NCBI GenBank assembly: GCA_005791165.1
Contig: SXXW01000036.1
Location: 1 to 54,045 of the forward strand
From: Cytophagaceae bacterium
GTDB taxonomy: Bacteria; Bacteroidota; Bacteroidia; Cytophagales; Spirosomataceae
Reading direction: 5' to 3'
DNA: 54,045 bases
The notes beneath the pieces are model-generated. The model worked only from the letters and a program-made list of their open reading frames with translations, made no database searches and was not told the DNA's origin. Below, in pieces: positions 10,501-18,669 of this stretch. The position numbers were made by a program, and so were the translations under genes. Position 1 is the first letter of the stretch; each line of letters starts with the position of its first letter.

Positions 10501-10704
10501 TCCATTTCCATCAGTGGTGGTACCTTTTGTAGGCGTACCTTTGACCGAAATAGCTACGCCAGGGACTCCGTCCCCTTTTGTGTCTTTCACATTTCCTGTA
10601 ATTGTTTTTGTTTGTGCAATGGCTGTTCCTGAAAAGATAAGCCAACAAACGAAAATCCATAGGCTGTTATGCCAGGACTTTCCTTTTTTGTAAATTTTTG
10701 TCAT
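7582..10704 (-). CDS. SusC/RagA-family TonB-dependent outer-membrane transporter
   Basis: 1040 aa. After a signal peptide ending TAIAQ come a carboxypeptidase-regulatory-like domain (~33-115), the hallmark VVVVGYGVQKK stretch, the plug domain (~125-235, with IQIRGATT and LIILDGV) and a C-terminal 22-strand barrel ending in FSTASVGVNLSF. It imports oligosaccharides with energy from TonB. It is the first gene of the susC-susD operon. A full TAATTTTG box lies 32 bp upstream on the minus strand. No HTCS, ECF sigma/anti-sigma or AraC gene is adjacent, so its control lies elsewhere. The N-terminus has no STN domain, which argues against direct anti-sigma signalling (inference). Confidence 0.97.
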   Translation of the reverse strand: MTKIYKKGKSWHNSLWIFVCWLIFSGTAIAQTKTITGNVKDTKGDGVPGVAISVKGTPTKGTTTDGNGKFSLGGVDSKTVLRVSSIGFETQEVSVGNKSVVEITLEENAASLEEVVVVGYGVQKKVNMTGAVSTVDSKMIENRPTTSLQSALQGTSPGLIVTRTNGQPGNEGLGIQIRGATTANGSVDPLIILDGVTVPAITLQTMNQNDIESISILKDAAAAAIYGAQAAGGVILITSKKGKNGKVTFDYSGMSGADWAANIPDRMSLLEEANFSNLARKNSGSGPEYSDFDLEQIKNNVPYLVNPADTTQWLFFNQEPLAKQVLKDYTSMQMHNISARGGTDKLNFLISGGYYNKKGLFKVGPDQLTRYNLRVNLGAKLTNKLSLDSRIAYTNELTEQSSRGANGQGLIYDIYRLRTRTPFFTPKGQYNGAGSGATTYANLAEGGYNNMSRNFFDGTFTFKLENLVKGLTLRSVAGTQYRRGDRYIFNRTVPLWGRFAVNRYVNQVNSYSISNEVTKNLNLQFLANYDLKINKHTIGTLLGYQWEDFRYVNTVAGASNLVSNDLPTLNLGDDKTKTNSEAIATYAFQSVFGRFNYNFDDKYLLEGTLRQDESSKLAEDGRTKIFPSVSAGWNLHRESWMSESLQFISEFKLRGSWGRLGGALGSTLGNYDYVNQLNRGSALVLGDSRTSFIFQGSLPSTNLSWETIETTNGGFDIGLMKNKLQISGDYYVKSNKNMLTPQQLPAIIGIATPRKNNGELKSWGWELEVKYRGKIGDKFSYNIGGNFSDNQNELVSFSNRIVVARGNNSLIEGYPLNTIWGYQTAGYFSSADEVKAWAFQDNRTGAGDVKYVDQNGDKQITVGKGSKADYGDLLLLGSSAPRYLFGFNLGFEVHGFDFSAFIQGVGKRTFLAGSESVGPLLVTWKQAMGIHRDYWTPENPNALFPRPFVGATHNFGTSDKWAFNGQYARLKNIQLGYTIPSALSKKIGVSRARVYVSGQDILTVSGMGKFGTLFDPESANNADNDYPYFSTASVGVNLSF

Positions 10705-10735
10705 ATTTAGATCGTAAATTGTTTTTATTAGGTCG

Positions 10736-10743
10736 CAAAATTA
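10736..10743 (-). promoter_or_regulatory. candidate -7 box of the susC-susD operon
   Basis: The minus strand reads TAATTTTG, matching TAnnTTTG, 32 bp upstream of the susC-like ATG. The intergenic stretch to the divergent GH20 gene is only 124 bp, so both promoters share it. Confidence 0.45.
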
Positions 10744-10800
10744 GCATTTTTCTTTTAAAATTTATAATAAAGTATTCAACTGATTTTAAATTCGATCCTA

Positions 10801-10808
10801 TATCTTTA
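10801..10808 (+). promoter_or_regulatory. candidate -7 box of the GH20 gene
   Basis: TATCTTTA differs from TAnnTTTG at the last base and lies 21 bp before the ATG at 10829. It would give a very short leader. The -33 element is unclear. Confidence 0.3.
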
Positions 10809-10828
10809 CGATTCAATCCAATAGAACT

Positions 10829-12433
10829 ATGAAAAAAATCCAACTCATTATTTTATGCTGGTGCATAGCTTGGAGCTCTTTAGCCCAAAATGCATACAAC
10901 ATTATTCCTTTGCCAAAATCGTTAAAACCTGCTGAGGGTACTTTTACGATCAAGAAAGGAATCTCCGTGTACATAAATTCAGATGAATTTAGCCCATCGG
11001 CTAATTTGTTAGCCTTACAAATTAAAAATGTTTCAGGTTTAACAGCTTCTGTTAAAATGGCTAAAACTGCTTCTTCAGGAATCGTATTTAGCAAAAATGA
11101 TGCATTAGGAGATGAGGCCTATCTTTTAAAAGTGACATCTAAAAAAGTTGAAATTCAGGCAAAAACTGGGAAGGGTTCTTTTTATGGTTTACAGACGTTG
11201 CTCCAATTGATGCCTGCGCCTATTTATGGAAATGAATTGTCGGCCCTTGCATTAACAATCCCTAATTGTTTGATCGAAGACTCTCCACGTTTTAGCTACC
11301 GCGGTTTAATGCTAGACGTAGGCCGTTATTTTTTCTCAGTGGATGCGGTAAAGCGCTACATCGATTTGATGGCTGTTTATAAATTAAATACGTTTCATTG
11401 GCATTTGACTGAAGATCAGGGCTGGCGCATTGAAATAAAAAAATATCCTTTGTTGACCTCCATATCTTCGGTGCGTAAGGAAAGTATGTTGGGCCATTAC
11501 CGCGACCAAAAATATGACGGAAAGCCGCATGGCGGATTTTATACACAAGAGCAAATAAAGGAAGTAGTTGCTTACGCCACTTCCAAATACATTCAGGTAA
11601 TTCCAGAAATTGAAATGCCAGGTCACTCGACGGCTGTATTGGCAGCTTATCCACAATTGGGTTCCAATGGGGATAAAATATTACAAGTGAAAACGAAATG
11701 GGGAGTGGCTGATGACGTATTGTTCCCACGTGAAGAAACTTTTACATTTTTAGAGGATGTGCTTACCGAAGTGATGGCCTTATTTCCAGGCCAATACATC
11801 CACATTGGTGGGGATGAATGTCCAAAAACCCAATGGAAGGAAAGTCGTTTTTGCCAAGATTTAATTAAAAAATTAGGCCTGAAGGATGAGCATGAATTGC
11901 AAAGTTATTTCATTCGCCGGATCGATAAATTTGTTACGTCAAAAGGAAAAAAATTATTAGGTTGGGACGAGATTTTAGAAGGTGGCTTATCTCCAAACGC
12001 GATGGTCATGTCCTGGAGGGGAACTAAAGGTGGGATCGAAGCTGCGAAACAAAACCACGATGTGGTCATGTCGCCTAATTCATTTTTCTACATTGATTAT
12101 TACCAAGCGGATCCTAAAACAGAACCTATTGCTATCGGAGGATTCTTGCCTTTAAGCAAATGTTACTCTTTTGAACCCGATTTGCCAGAATTAACGGCTG
12201 AGGAAGCAAAACATGTGGTGGGCATTCAGGCCAACTTATGGACCGAATATGTCAGTAATTTGCCTTATGCGGAATATATGACCTATCCGAGAGCTTTGGC
12301 TTTATCCGAAGTTTCTTGGTCTCCCAAAGGATCAAAAAATTATGAAGATTTCAAAAAGCGTTTAAAGGGACACATGCCCTCGATGGATGCCTTAAAAATC
12401 AATTATTCCAAAGCATTTCTAAGTCAGCCATAA
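10829..12433 (+). CDS. beta-N-acetylhexosaminidase, GH20
   Basis: 534 aa. A signal peptide ends at SSLAQ (residue 20). Residues ~22-150 are the GH20b alpha/beta domain. The TIM barrel starts at FSYRGLMLDVGR, with the substrate-binding Arg158, and carries the catalytic pair D329-E330 in YIHIGGDECPKTQW, where Glu is the acid and Asp positions the acetamido group. FHWHLTEDQGWR (189-200) and VMSWRG are also family hallmarks. It releases terminal GlcNAc/GalNAc from glycans in the periplasm. It is divergent from susC-susD and convergent with the sulfatases, with a strong terminator behind it. This gene is the best clue that the locus handles an amino-sugar glycan. Confidence 0.97.
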   Translation: MKKIQLIILCWCIAWSSLAQNAYNIIPLPKSLKPAEGTFTIKKGISVYINSDEFSPSANLLALQIKNVSGLTASVKMAKTASSGIVFSKNDALGDEAYLLKVTSKKVEIQAKTGKGSFYGLQTLLQLMPAPIYGNELSALALTIPNCLIEDSPRFSYRGLMLDVGRYFFSVDAVKRYIDLMAVYKLNTFHWHLTEDQGWRIEIKKYPLLTSISSVRKESMLGHYRDQKYDGKPHGGFYTQEQIKEVVAYATSKYIQVIPEIEMPGHSTAVLAAYPQLGSNGDKILQVKTKWGVADDVLFPREETFTFLEDVLTEVMALFPGQYIHIGGDECPKTQWKESRFCQDLIKKLGLKDEHELQSYFIRRIDKFVTSKGKKLLGWDEILEGGLSPNAMVMSWRGTKGGIEAAKQNHDVVMSPNSFFYIDYYQADPKTEPIAIGGFLPLSKCYSFEPDLPELTAEEAKHVVGIQANLWTEYVSNLPYAEYMTYPRALALSEVSWSPKGSKNYEDFKKRLKGHMPSMDALKINYSKAFLSQP

Positions 12434-12454
12434 AGTGCGGTTGATTTTAAAATG

Positions 12455-12489
12455 AAAAATCCTTTTGAGAATAACTCAAAAGGATTTTT
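12455..12489. terminator. bidirectional terminator between GH20 and sulfatase
   Basis: A perfect 15-bp inverted repeat (AAAAATCCTTTTGAG / CTCAAAAGGATTTTT) with a 5-nt AATAA loop and T/A tracts on both sides. It lies 22 bp after the GH20 stop and just beyond the stop of the convergent sulfatase gene. Confidence 0.9.
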
Positions 12490-12496
12490 TTATGAC

Positions 12497-13972
12497 TTAG
12501 AATTTAGGATCCACAAACTCCCAATCTTTTACATGAGAGGGTCGATGTTGTTTTTTGGCAATCTCATCCATCTTTTTAATGATTTCCGGGTTTGTTTGCG
12601 CAATATCATTTTGTTCGCTAGGATCTTTGGATAAGTCATACAATTCCCAAGGGGCCAATTTATTTTTTTTCATGTTGGACTTCACTCCTTTGAAATTCCC
12701 GATGCGGATTGCGACTTGCCCCGATTTTTCAGGAAATTCGAAATATAAAAACGGATGCTTTGTTTGGGTTTTTCCTAGTAGCGTAGGCAAGAATGAAATG
12801 CCATCCGTTTTGACTGGTATTTTGGCTCCCGTCAGATCGGCTAAGGTGGCCATCACGTCAAATTGGGCGGAGGGATGATCTGTGGTTTGACCGGGTTTTA
12901 TCTTGCCGGGCCAGCGAGCCATCATCGGTTCGCGGATGCCGCCTTCATATAAGTCTTGTTTACGGCCGCGTAAACCCGCCACAGAATTGAAAAATTGTGT
13001 ATCCACTCCTCCTACATCGAAAGTCGCCCCATTGTCGCTCGAAAACATGATCAATGTATTTTCATCGATTTGATATTTTTTTAAGGTTTCAATGATGCGC
13101 CCAACTTGCTTATCTAAATAAGTGATCATCGCGGCATAGGTTGCCCGCGGATATTTGGTGGGCACGTAGCCACCTTTCATTGAGGTATAAATAGTCTCTG
13201 GAAATTTTCCCTGATAAGCCTGTATTTCTTCCTCAGGCGCTTGCAATGAAAGGTGAGGAAGCGGTAGCGGGAGATATAAAAAGAACGGATTTTTTTGATT
13301 CTTCTGGATAAATGCCAGGGCTTTCTCCATCATTTTGGTGGCTGCATAATCCTTGCCTTTAAACTTATCAAAATCAATGGAGTCTATGCTGACTTTTTTG
13401 TTTTGGTATTCATGGACCAATTGATACGTGTTTCTCAACGTATCCCATTTTCCATTTTCCCACAGGTGTGTCGGATATAAATTATGTGCTTGTTTTTGGT
13501 CCAAGAAACCATAGTAATAATCGAAGCCATGTAGGTTGGGATCTCCAGTGGTATTATTCATTCCAAGACCCCATTTGCCCACGAGCGCCGTTTGATAGCC
13601 CACGGATTTCATTAATTTGGCAATGGTAAATGTGTTTTCCGGCAAGGGCATTTGGCCACCTTCTTTATCATCCCTAAATCCCCCCAATTCGTAATTGCCT
13701 CGTATGTAGGAATGTCCGGCGTGTTGGCCCGTCATCAACATACACCTTGCTGGTGCACAGACAGGCGCACTGGTATAGTGGTTGGTAAATCGAATCCCTT
13801 CTTTTGCCATGGCATCTAAAAAAGGCGTTTTGATTTTTTGCTGGCCGTACGCACCTAATTCTCCATATCCCAAATCATCCGCATAAATGTAAATGACATT
13901 AGGTTTTTTTTGAGCCCAAAGTGTTAAGGATAACAATAATAGATTAACTGTGGCAAAAATTGATTTCTTCAT
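12497..13972 (-). CDS. sulfatase (S1 family, formylglycine type)
   Basis: 491 aa. A signal peptide ends at LWAQ (residue 21). The metal-binding NVIYIYADDLGYGE follows immediately, and the sulfatase signature VCAPARCMLMTGQ holds Cys72, to be converted to formylglycine (C-x-P-x-R). FSSDNGATFDVGG and a C-terminal WELYDLSKDPSEQND also fit arylsulfatase A-like enzymes. It removes sulfate esters from sugars in the periplasm and needs a maturase that is not encoded here. It lies 14 bp downstream of a second sulfatase gene on the same strand, so the two are probably one operon. The sugar and sulfate position are unknown. Confidence 0.96.
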   Translation of the reverse strand: MKKSIFATVNLLLLSLTLWAQKKPNVIYIYADDLGYGELGAYGQQKIKTPFLDAMAKEGIRFTNHYTSAPVCAPARCMLMTGQHAGHSYIRGNYELGGFRDDKEGGQMPLPENTFTIAKLMKSVGYQTALVGKWGLGMNNTTGDPNLHGFDYYYGFLDQKQAHNLYPTHLWENGKWDTLRNTYQLVHEYQNKKVSIDSIDFDKFKGKDYAATKMMEKALAFIQKNQKNPFFLYLPLPLPHLSLQAPEEEIQAYQGKFPETIYTSMKGGYVPTKYPRATYAAMITYLDKQVGRIIETLKKYQIDENTLIMFSSDNGATFDVGGVDTQFFNSVAGLRGRKQDLYEGGIREPMMARWPGKIKPGQTTDHPSAQFDVMATLADLTGAKIPVKTDGISFLPTLLGKTQTKHPFLYFEFPEKSGQVAIRIGNFKGVKSNMKKNKLAPWELYDLSKDPSEQNDIAQTNPEIIKKMDEIAKKQHRPSHVKDWEFVDPKF

Positions 13973-13986
13973 GTGTTTACCTTGTT

Positions 13987-15414
13987 TTATTGGCCTACGG
14001 CTCTATTGCCTGTTCCTTTTCTTTGAGTTAAATCATCCCCTAATTCTTCTCGTGCTTTTTCTGCTAATTGCTTTAAATCGGCAACAACTGCTGGGTAAAG
14101 GGATTGAACATCATAGCGCTCACCTGGATCTCTGCGTAAATCATATAGTGCTTCAGGGTAAGGAAAATCTTCTCTTAACTTCCCTGGAAATCCATCTTGC
14201 CCTGGCATAAAACCTTCGTGGGTTCTTCCAGGATGGGCAAGGACTAATTTCCACTGACCCTTTCGGACGGCTTCTAAATTATTTTTTCGGTAATAGTATA
14301 AAAATTCTTTACGGGGTTCAGCTTTGTCCTCGTCCTTTAATAGAGAGAATACATTAACTCCGTCGATTTTTTTCAAAGGTAATTTTGAGTTGGTAATGGC
14401 ACAAATAGTAGGTAAAAGATCGATGTTGGACGCTAAGCCATTGTTGATTTTTCCTCCTTGAATATGTCCATTCCATTGGGCAATAAAGGGAACTCTTTGG
14501 CCACCTTCAAACGAAGTGCCTTTAGCTTCTCTTAATCCGCCAGTTGATCCAGCATGGTTGCCAAAATTCTGCCAAGGACCATTATCCGAAGTGAAAATCA
14601 CAAGCGTATTGTTGTCAATTTTTAGGCGCTTGAGGGTCTTTAAAATCTCACCTACTGACCAGTCCATTTCCATCATTACATCGCCATAAAGACCTTGTTT
14701 GCTTTTTCCTTTAAATGCTGCGGAGGCATTGATGGGAACGTGGGGCATCGGATGGGGCATGTAGACAAAAAACGGTTTTGCCTTATTTTTTTCAATGAAT
14801 TTAATGGACTCTTTAGTCAGTATGTTGATCAATTGCGCTTGATCATCTAAGGTTTTAATATATCTTTCTGGCTTAGATCCTCGGATTAAAGGGAGTTCAG
14901 GAAAATCCTTTCTTTGATTTGTAGCGTTTCGGGTTCCATCGTAGTGTACGGGCCACATATCGTTCGAATAGGGGATACCCACATATTCATCGAATCCATG
15001 TTGGGTCGGCAAAAATCTCTCTGAATCTCCTAAATGCCATTTACCAAAAATACCGGTTGTGTAGCCATTGGCTTTTAAAACTTCGGCGATGGTTTCTTCG
15101 TCCTTATTTATTCCGACGGGCGAATTAGGGAAAAGTGCTCCCGAAATTCCAATTCTGTTTGGGTAGCAACCGGTCAATAGACCAGCCCTTGAGGCACTGC
15201 AAACAGCTTGTGCGGATAGGAAATTGGTTAGCCGAACCCCATTTTTAGCCATTTGGTCCAAATTGGGAGTTTGGTATTGACTCGCGCCATAGCAACTCAA
15301 ATCACCATACCCTAAATCATCCATTAAGATGACGATGACGTTTGGTTTTTTTTGAGCGAAAATTGGCGTGCAGGCAAAGGCCAAAATACTGGCAAGCAGA
15401 AGGAATTTTTTCAT
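13987..15414 (-). CDS. sulfatase (S1 family, formylglycine type)
   Basis: 475 aa from the ATG at 15414, directly preceded by AAACCT. An in-frame ATG at 15429 would add five residues before the signal peptide and is less likely. The signal peptide ends CTPIFAQ. NVIVILMDDLGYGD supplies the metal ligands and VCSASRAGLLTG the signature, with Cys72 as the formylglycine precursor (C-x-A-x-R type). The C-terminal LYDLRRDPGERYDV is also typical. It is only distantly similar to the next sulfatase and has a different core signature, so the pair probably removes two different sulfates. Periplasmic. Confidence 0.95.
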   Translation of the reverse strand: MKKFLLLASILAFACTPIFAQKKPNVIVILMDDLGYGDLSCYGASQYQTPNLDQMAKNGVRLTNFLSAQAVCSASRAGLLTGCYPNRIGISGALFPNSPVGINKDEETIAEVLKANGYTTGIFGKWHLGDSERFLPTQHGFDEYVGIPYSNDMWPVHYDGTRNATNQRKDFPELPLIRGSKPERYIKTLDDQAQLINILTKESIKFIEKNKAKPFFVYMPHPMPHVPINASAAFKGKSKQGLYGDVMMEMDWSVGEILKTLKRLKIDNNTLVIFTSDNGPWQNFGNHAGSTGGLREAKGTSFEGGQRVPFIAQWNGHIQGGKINNGLASNIDLLPTICAITNSKLPLKKIDGVNVFSLLKDEDKAEPRKEFLYYYRKNNLEAVRKGQWKLVLAHPGRTHEGFMPGQDGFPGKLREDFPYPEALYDLRRDPGERYDVQSLYPAVVADLKQLAEKAREELGDDLTQRKGTGNRAVGQ

Positions 15415-15488
15415 AGGTTTCGAGTTCATTTGTACAATGATCCATTGAAATTTCTGGTTAGAAAGATCAAAATAACAAATGCAAAATA

Positions 15489-16565
15489 TTAATTATTTTT
15501 CGAACCCGAATCAATCCACGATTTAATTTTGCTGATTTCACAAGATGAAATGCTAACGCTTGCTGAGGGCATGGCGATATAACCTGCCAGATGAGCCACT
15601 GAGCCATATAATTTACCATTTAGTGCATATTTGGACACATTGGCATATGTTGTCAAATCAATGGCCCCTTGAGGTTTGGTTCCACTATGGCAACCGGTGC
15701 AACTAGCTTGTAAAATGGGCGTAATGTCTTTGGCATAGCTCATGTTTATCGTGATACAGGCAGTACCTGAGGCTTCGCATGAATTATTTTTTGCCCCTTG
15801 TTTGATCCAAGTTAAGACCATGGCAATATTCTCTTTGGAAAAACCGGCCATGGGTGGCGGCGGCATTCTGTCCTCTCCGGTTTCTAATAAACTTGTGTAA
15901 AGCTCACTGGAAGTGGGGTTTTTGGTACTTACTTCTTTAATTATATTGGTGTAGTCTGTTAAAATTACTCCATCTTTTTTGCTGATGGCATCGTGGCAAC
16001 CGCTCATGGCACAGTTGGAGACAATCAAAGGAAGAATTTTTTGCTTAAAATATACGGTATCAGGATTGCAAACAACGTTTGTGGTTGGCGGGGTTGTCGG
16101 CTTGGTGATGGTGATAATCGGATTTACAGGATTAGCAGGTTTTAAATCTACGAGAATAGTGCCCGAGGGGTATGAGCCGATAATCCATTTCTTCACCATG
16201 ATTAATTCGCAGGATGTTAAGTAGCTTGTCGCTGAGGGCATCGGTGAATACCCAGGCAAATGCATCATGGAACCATATAATTTCCCGTTTTTTACATAGG
16301 GGATAATTTTATCGTAGGTGGATAAGTCAACATTCCCGGAAGGGGCTGTCGCATTATGGCAAGAAATACAATTATTTTGAACGATGGGCCAAATGGATTT
16401 GTCGAAGGAAATACTAACCGTATCGCAAATAGAGGCTGTTGGTCCTGGGGTTACAGGTGATGTTGACCCAGGGGTTTCTCCTGGTATTATCGGCAAAGGA
16501 GTGTTTTTGTCGTTTTGGCATGCGAAAATTATACCCAGTAAAAAAATTACACGGATTCTTTTCAT
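15489..16565 (-). CDS. three-haem c-type cytochrome lipoprotein with duplicated domain
   Basis: 358 aa. The lipobox GIIFAC gives Cys16. A Pro/Thr/Ser-rich linker runs to ~residue 48. Three haem sites follow: C66-I-S-C-H70, a middle CAMSGCH of the C-x4-CH type, and a third CTGCH. The first and third domains are internal repeats (shared features: D-x-S-TY, NGKLYGS, HLxGYxxMPSA, SCE, KxWI). The middle domain carries MPPPPMAGFSKE, a likely haem-Met region. It belongs to the planctomycete-type cytochrome c-like proteins. It lies 85 bp after the YceI gene on the same strand and probably works with the Rieske/DUF5777/YceI proteins as a periplasmic electron carrier (inference). Confidence 0.88.
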   Translation of the reverse strand: MKRIRVIFLLGIIFACQNDKNTPLPIIPGETPGSTSPVTPGPTASICDTVSISFDKSIWPIVQNNCISCHNATAPSGNVDLSTYDKIIPYVKNGKLYGSMMHLPGYSPMPSATSYLTSCELIMVKKWIIGSYPSGTILVDLKPANPVNPIITITKPTTPPTTNVVCNPDTVYFKQKILPLIVSNCAMSGCHDAISKKDGVILTDYTNIIKEVSTKNPTSSELYTSLLETGEDRMPPPPMAGFSKENIAMVLTWIKQGAKNNSCEASGTACITINMSYAKDITPILQASCTGCHSGTKPQGAIDLTTYANVSKYALNGKLYGSVAHLAGYIAMPSASVSISSCEISKIKSWIDSGSKNN

Positions 16566-16650
16566 TTTTTTTGGTTAAAATTTGTCTACGCTTAACAGTT
16601 AAACGACAGATTTGTCAAACGAATGATCATACATTACGATCACTACATCC

Positions 16651-17190
16651 TTATTTTTTCAGGTAATTTATTTTGCTACTTACTCGGATTACTTCGGCAA
16701 TTTTAGCAAAAACAATTTTAGGGATATCAATTTTATAATCGACTAATTTAATATCAAATTGGCACGTAAGGCTTACTTGGTCTCCCTTAGAAACAATAGT
16801 TCCTTTTATCTCGATGGGATTTGTAACACCATGAATAGTCGCCGTGCCCACAGCAGTTACCGCATAGGTTCCAGGAACTTTCAAATCAACCACCTCTCTT
16901 ATTTTCCCTTTAAAAGTGGCGCTTGGGAATTTATCACTCTCTAAATAATTTTCATTGAAATGCTCTTGCATTAATTTGTTGGGGAAAACGAAATTAGTCA
17001 CGCGCATTTGGACGGCCACTTCATTATTAGCCGTATTGATGATACTTCCTACTTGCTTATTTAATGCGTCGATATCCTCGAGGGGAGTTTTGGAAAAGAA
17101 AGAAACCTCTCCATTTTGCGCCATGTACAACTGCCCATTCGCCTGAAAACCCAAAATAATTAGTGCAAATACTACGATTAAATTTCTCAT
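16651..17190 (-). CDS. YceI family periplasmic protein
   Basis: 179 aa from the ATG at 17190. A longer frame reaches further upstream but runs into the preceding gene, and the signal peptide (MRNLIVVFALIILGFQANGQ) begins at this ATG. The remainder is a lipocalin-like beta-barrel of the YceI family: VSFFSKTPLEDIDALN, FPNKLMQEHFNENYLESDKFPSATFKGKI and the late IHGVTNPIEIKGTI strand. YceI proteins bind long isoprenoids or quinone-like lipids. The start lies 1 nt after the stop of the DUF5777 gene, so translation is likely coupled. Confidence 0.93.
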   Translation of the reverse strand: MRNLIVVFALIILGFQANGQLYMAQNGEVSFFSKTPLEDIDALNKQVGSIINTANNEVAVQMRVTNFVFPNKLMQEHFNENYLESDKFPSATFKGKIREVVDLKVPGTYAVTAVGTATIHGVTNPIEIKGTIVSKGDQVSLTCQFDIKLVDYKIDIPKIVFAKIAEVIRVSSKINYLKK

Positions 17191-17191
17191 T

Positions 17192-18115
17192 TTATTTTTT
17201 TTTATCAGGTTCAAAGCTAAAAGTTCTGGCCATATTAAACCCATAAAATATGTCGGTATTGGCCCAAGTACCCGTGGTTTGGCTGATGAAATGTTTCTCG
17301 ATCATTCCTTTTGAATTCGTAAAATGCAATTGGAATACGTGGCCACCTGTTTCGATATCAAATCCAACCGAAAAAGAATCCTGGTATGGATAGGAGGCTC
17401 CAGATGTTTTAAAGAAGTTCTCGGTATCCACAATATTCTTATAATATTCGGCCGATAAACTTAGTCGGTTCGTCAATTTATACCTTCCTCCCAAACCTAA
17501 TGAATATAGGTTATTATCAAAGTAAATAGACTCTACCTTATTGTTATGCAAGACAGTGGGCATAATCTGTAATGACAATTTATCTGTAAACTTCCTTGCG
17601 ATCAATATTTGGCCCATGTATGTTTGACGCTGTAAATTATTCTCATAGCGCATAAGATTGCCTGAGGGCAGTGAATAGCCAGTTGGCATCGTATTAGTCG
17701 CTAAACTACCATACACAGTTAAGGTGACAGGTATTTCATTGGATTGCCTTAAAACCTTGTATTTTGTATAAAAATCATAGGTTTTTTCAATAGTAGATCT
17801 ACCCATCCCCACAAGCCAAACATCACTTAATCCATATTCTAATCCTAATCTAATTTTGGCTTCATCCAAACCAAGAAAGTTATCCATGAAACCTGAATTT
17901 AATGCCCCAAATCGATGCGATATCCAAAAATTCAAATGTTTTTTGGCAATCGTTTCCACCGTTTGGCCATTGATAAACCGAGTTCCCTTGAAGGTAGCTT
18001 GTGTATAGGTGATTTTCTTGGCATCTTCTTGATTAAGCATGTTCAACAAATCATCTTGTCCTAGAAGTTGGGATGCGGAAATCATTCCAAGAAGGAATAA
18101 GAATGTAGTTTTCAT
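17192..18115 (-). CDS. DUF5777 family outer-membrane beta-barrel protein
   Basis: 307 aa with a signal peptide ending at residue ~19 (SASQLLGQ). The body shows alternating beta-strand patterns, with the DUF5777 opening ATFKGTRFINGQTVETIAKKHLNFWISHRFG and a barrel-like end (GFNMARTFSFEP). The function of the family is unknown. It is regularly encoded beside cytochrome c, YceI and Rieske proteins in Bacteroidetes (from memory, not checked). Gaps of 1 nt to both the Rieske gene upstream and the YceI gene downstream show a tight operon. It may be an outer-membrane partner of the redox proteins (inference). Confidence 0.85.
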   Translation of the reverse strand: MKTTFLFLLGMISASQLLGQDDLLNMLNQEDAKKITYTQATFKGTRFINGQTVETIAKKHLNFWISHRFGALNSGFMDNFLGLDEAKIRLGLEYGLSDVWLVGMGRSTIEKTYDFYTKYKVLRQSNEIPVTLTVYGSLATNTMPTGYSLPSGNLMRYENNLQRQTYMGQILIARKFTDKLSLQIMPTVLHNNKVESIYFDNNLYSLGLGGRYKLTNRLSLSAEYYKNIVDTENFFKTSGASYPYQDSFSVGFDIETGGHVFQLHFTNSKGMIEKHFISQTTGTWANTDIFYGFNMARTFSFEPDKKK

Positions 18116-18116
18116 C

Positions 18117-18551
18117 TTACGAAAAAACCCGAAGGCTCGTGTTTGTCAATGTAGTTTGATAGGCAGTGATACCTTTACTACTCACATTATTGGTTTTTGC
18201 ACCCGTGATGCTAAATGTTGCTCCGTGAGCTGGACATGAAAATCCAGATCCATTGTACATGACTTGCGCTTGGCCTTCATGTGAACAAATTTGGGTTACT
18301 GCGGCAAAACTTGTAGCTGAAACTCGAGCAATGACAACTTTATTGTAAACAATGTATTTGCCAACGGTATTTAACGCGCTATAAGAAGCATTGGTTAAAT
18401 CTAAGGTAAAGTCAACGGCACCTGAAGGGGCTACTTCTGATTCATTTTGACAAGAACTTAAAGCACTAGCACCACAATAAATGGCCATTAATGAAGCACC
18501 TTTTAATCCTAATGATTTTAAAAATTCGTTTCTTTTGATTTTCTCATCCAT
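18117..18551 (-). CDS. Rieske [2Fe-2S] lipoprotein
   Basis: 144 aa from the ATG at 18551; a TTG nine bases further out is less likely. The N-terminus KRNEFLKSLGLKGAS is twin-basic rather than a strict Tat RR motif and is followed by a hydrophobic stretch ending ALSSC (lipobox). Rieske ligands are C89-S-H91 and C106-P-A-H109, in ICSHEG and FSCPAHGATF. The protein is small, a bare Rieske domain of the kind that shuttles electrons rather than an oxygenase. It is the first gene of the Rieske-DUF5777-YceI operon and is preceded by a long repeat-rich intergenic region. Confidence 0.93.
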   Translation of the reverse strand: MDEKIKRNEFLKSLGLKGASLMAIYCGASALSSCQNESEVAPSGAVDFTLDLTNASYSALNTVGKYIVYNKVVIARVSATSFAAVTQICSHEGQAQVMYNGSGFSCPAHGATFSITGAKTNNVSSKGITAYQTTLTNTSLRVFS

Positions 18552-18669
18552 AGTAGGCAATGTTTTGTAGGGTTTATCTATTTATAAAATGGAAGGTAAT
18601 ATTATTTATTTATTTATAAATACAATGACGTGTAAATGCAGGTTAAATTGATCATTTTAGATTATACAC

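Noticed and set aside
11384..11729. Antisense open frames inside the GH20 gene
   Set aside because: They overlap a gene with intact catalytic motifs, have no signal, domain or promoter, and their composition follows the coding strand.
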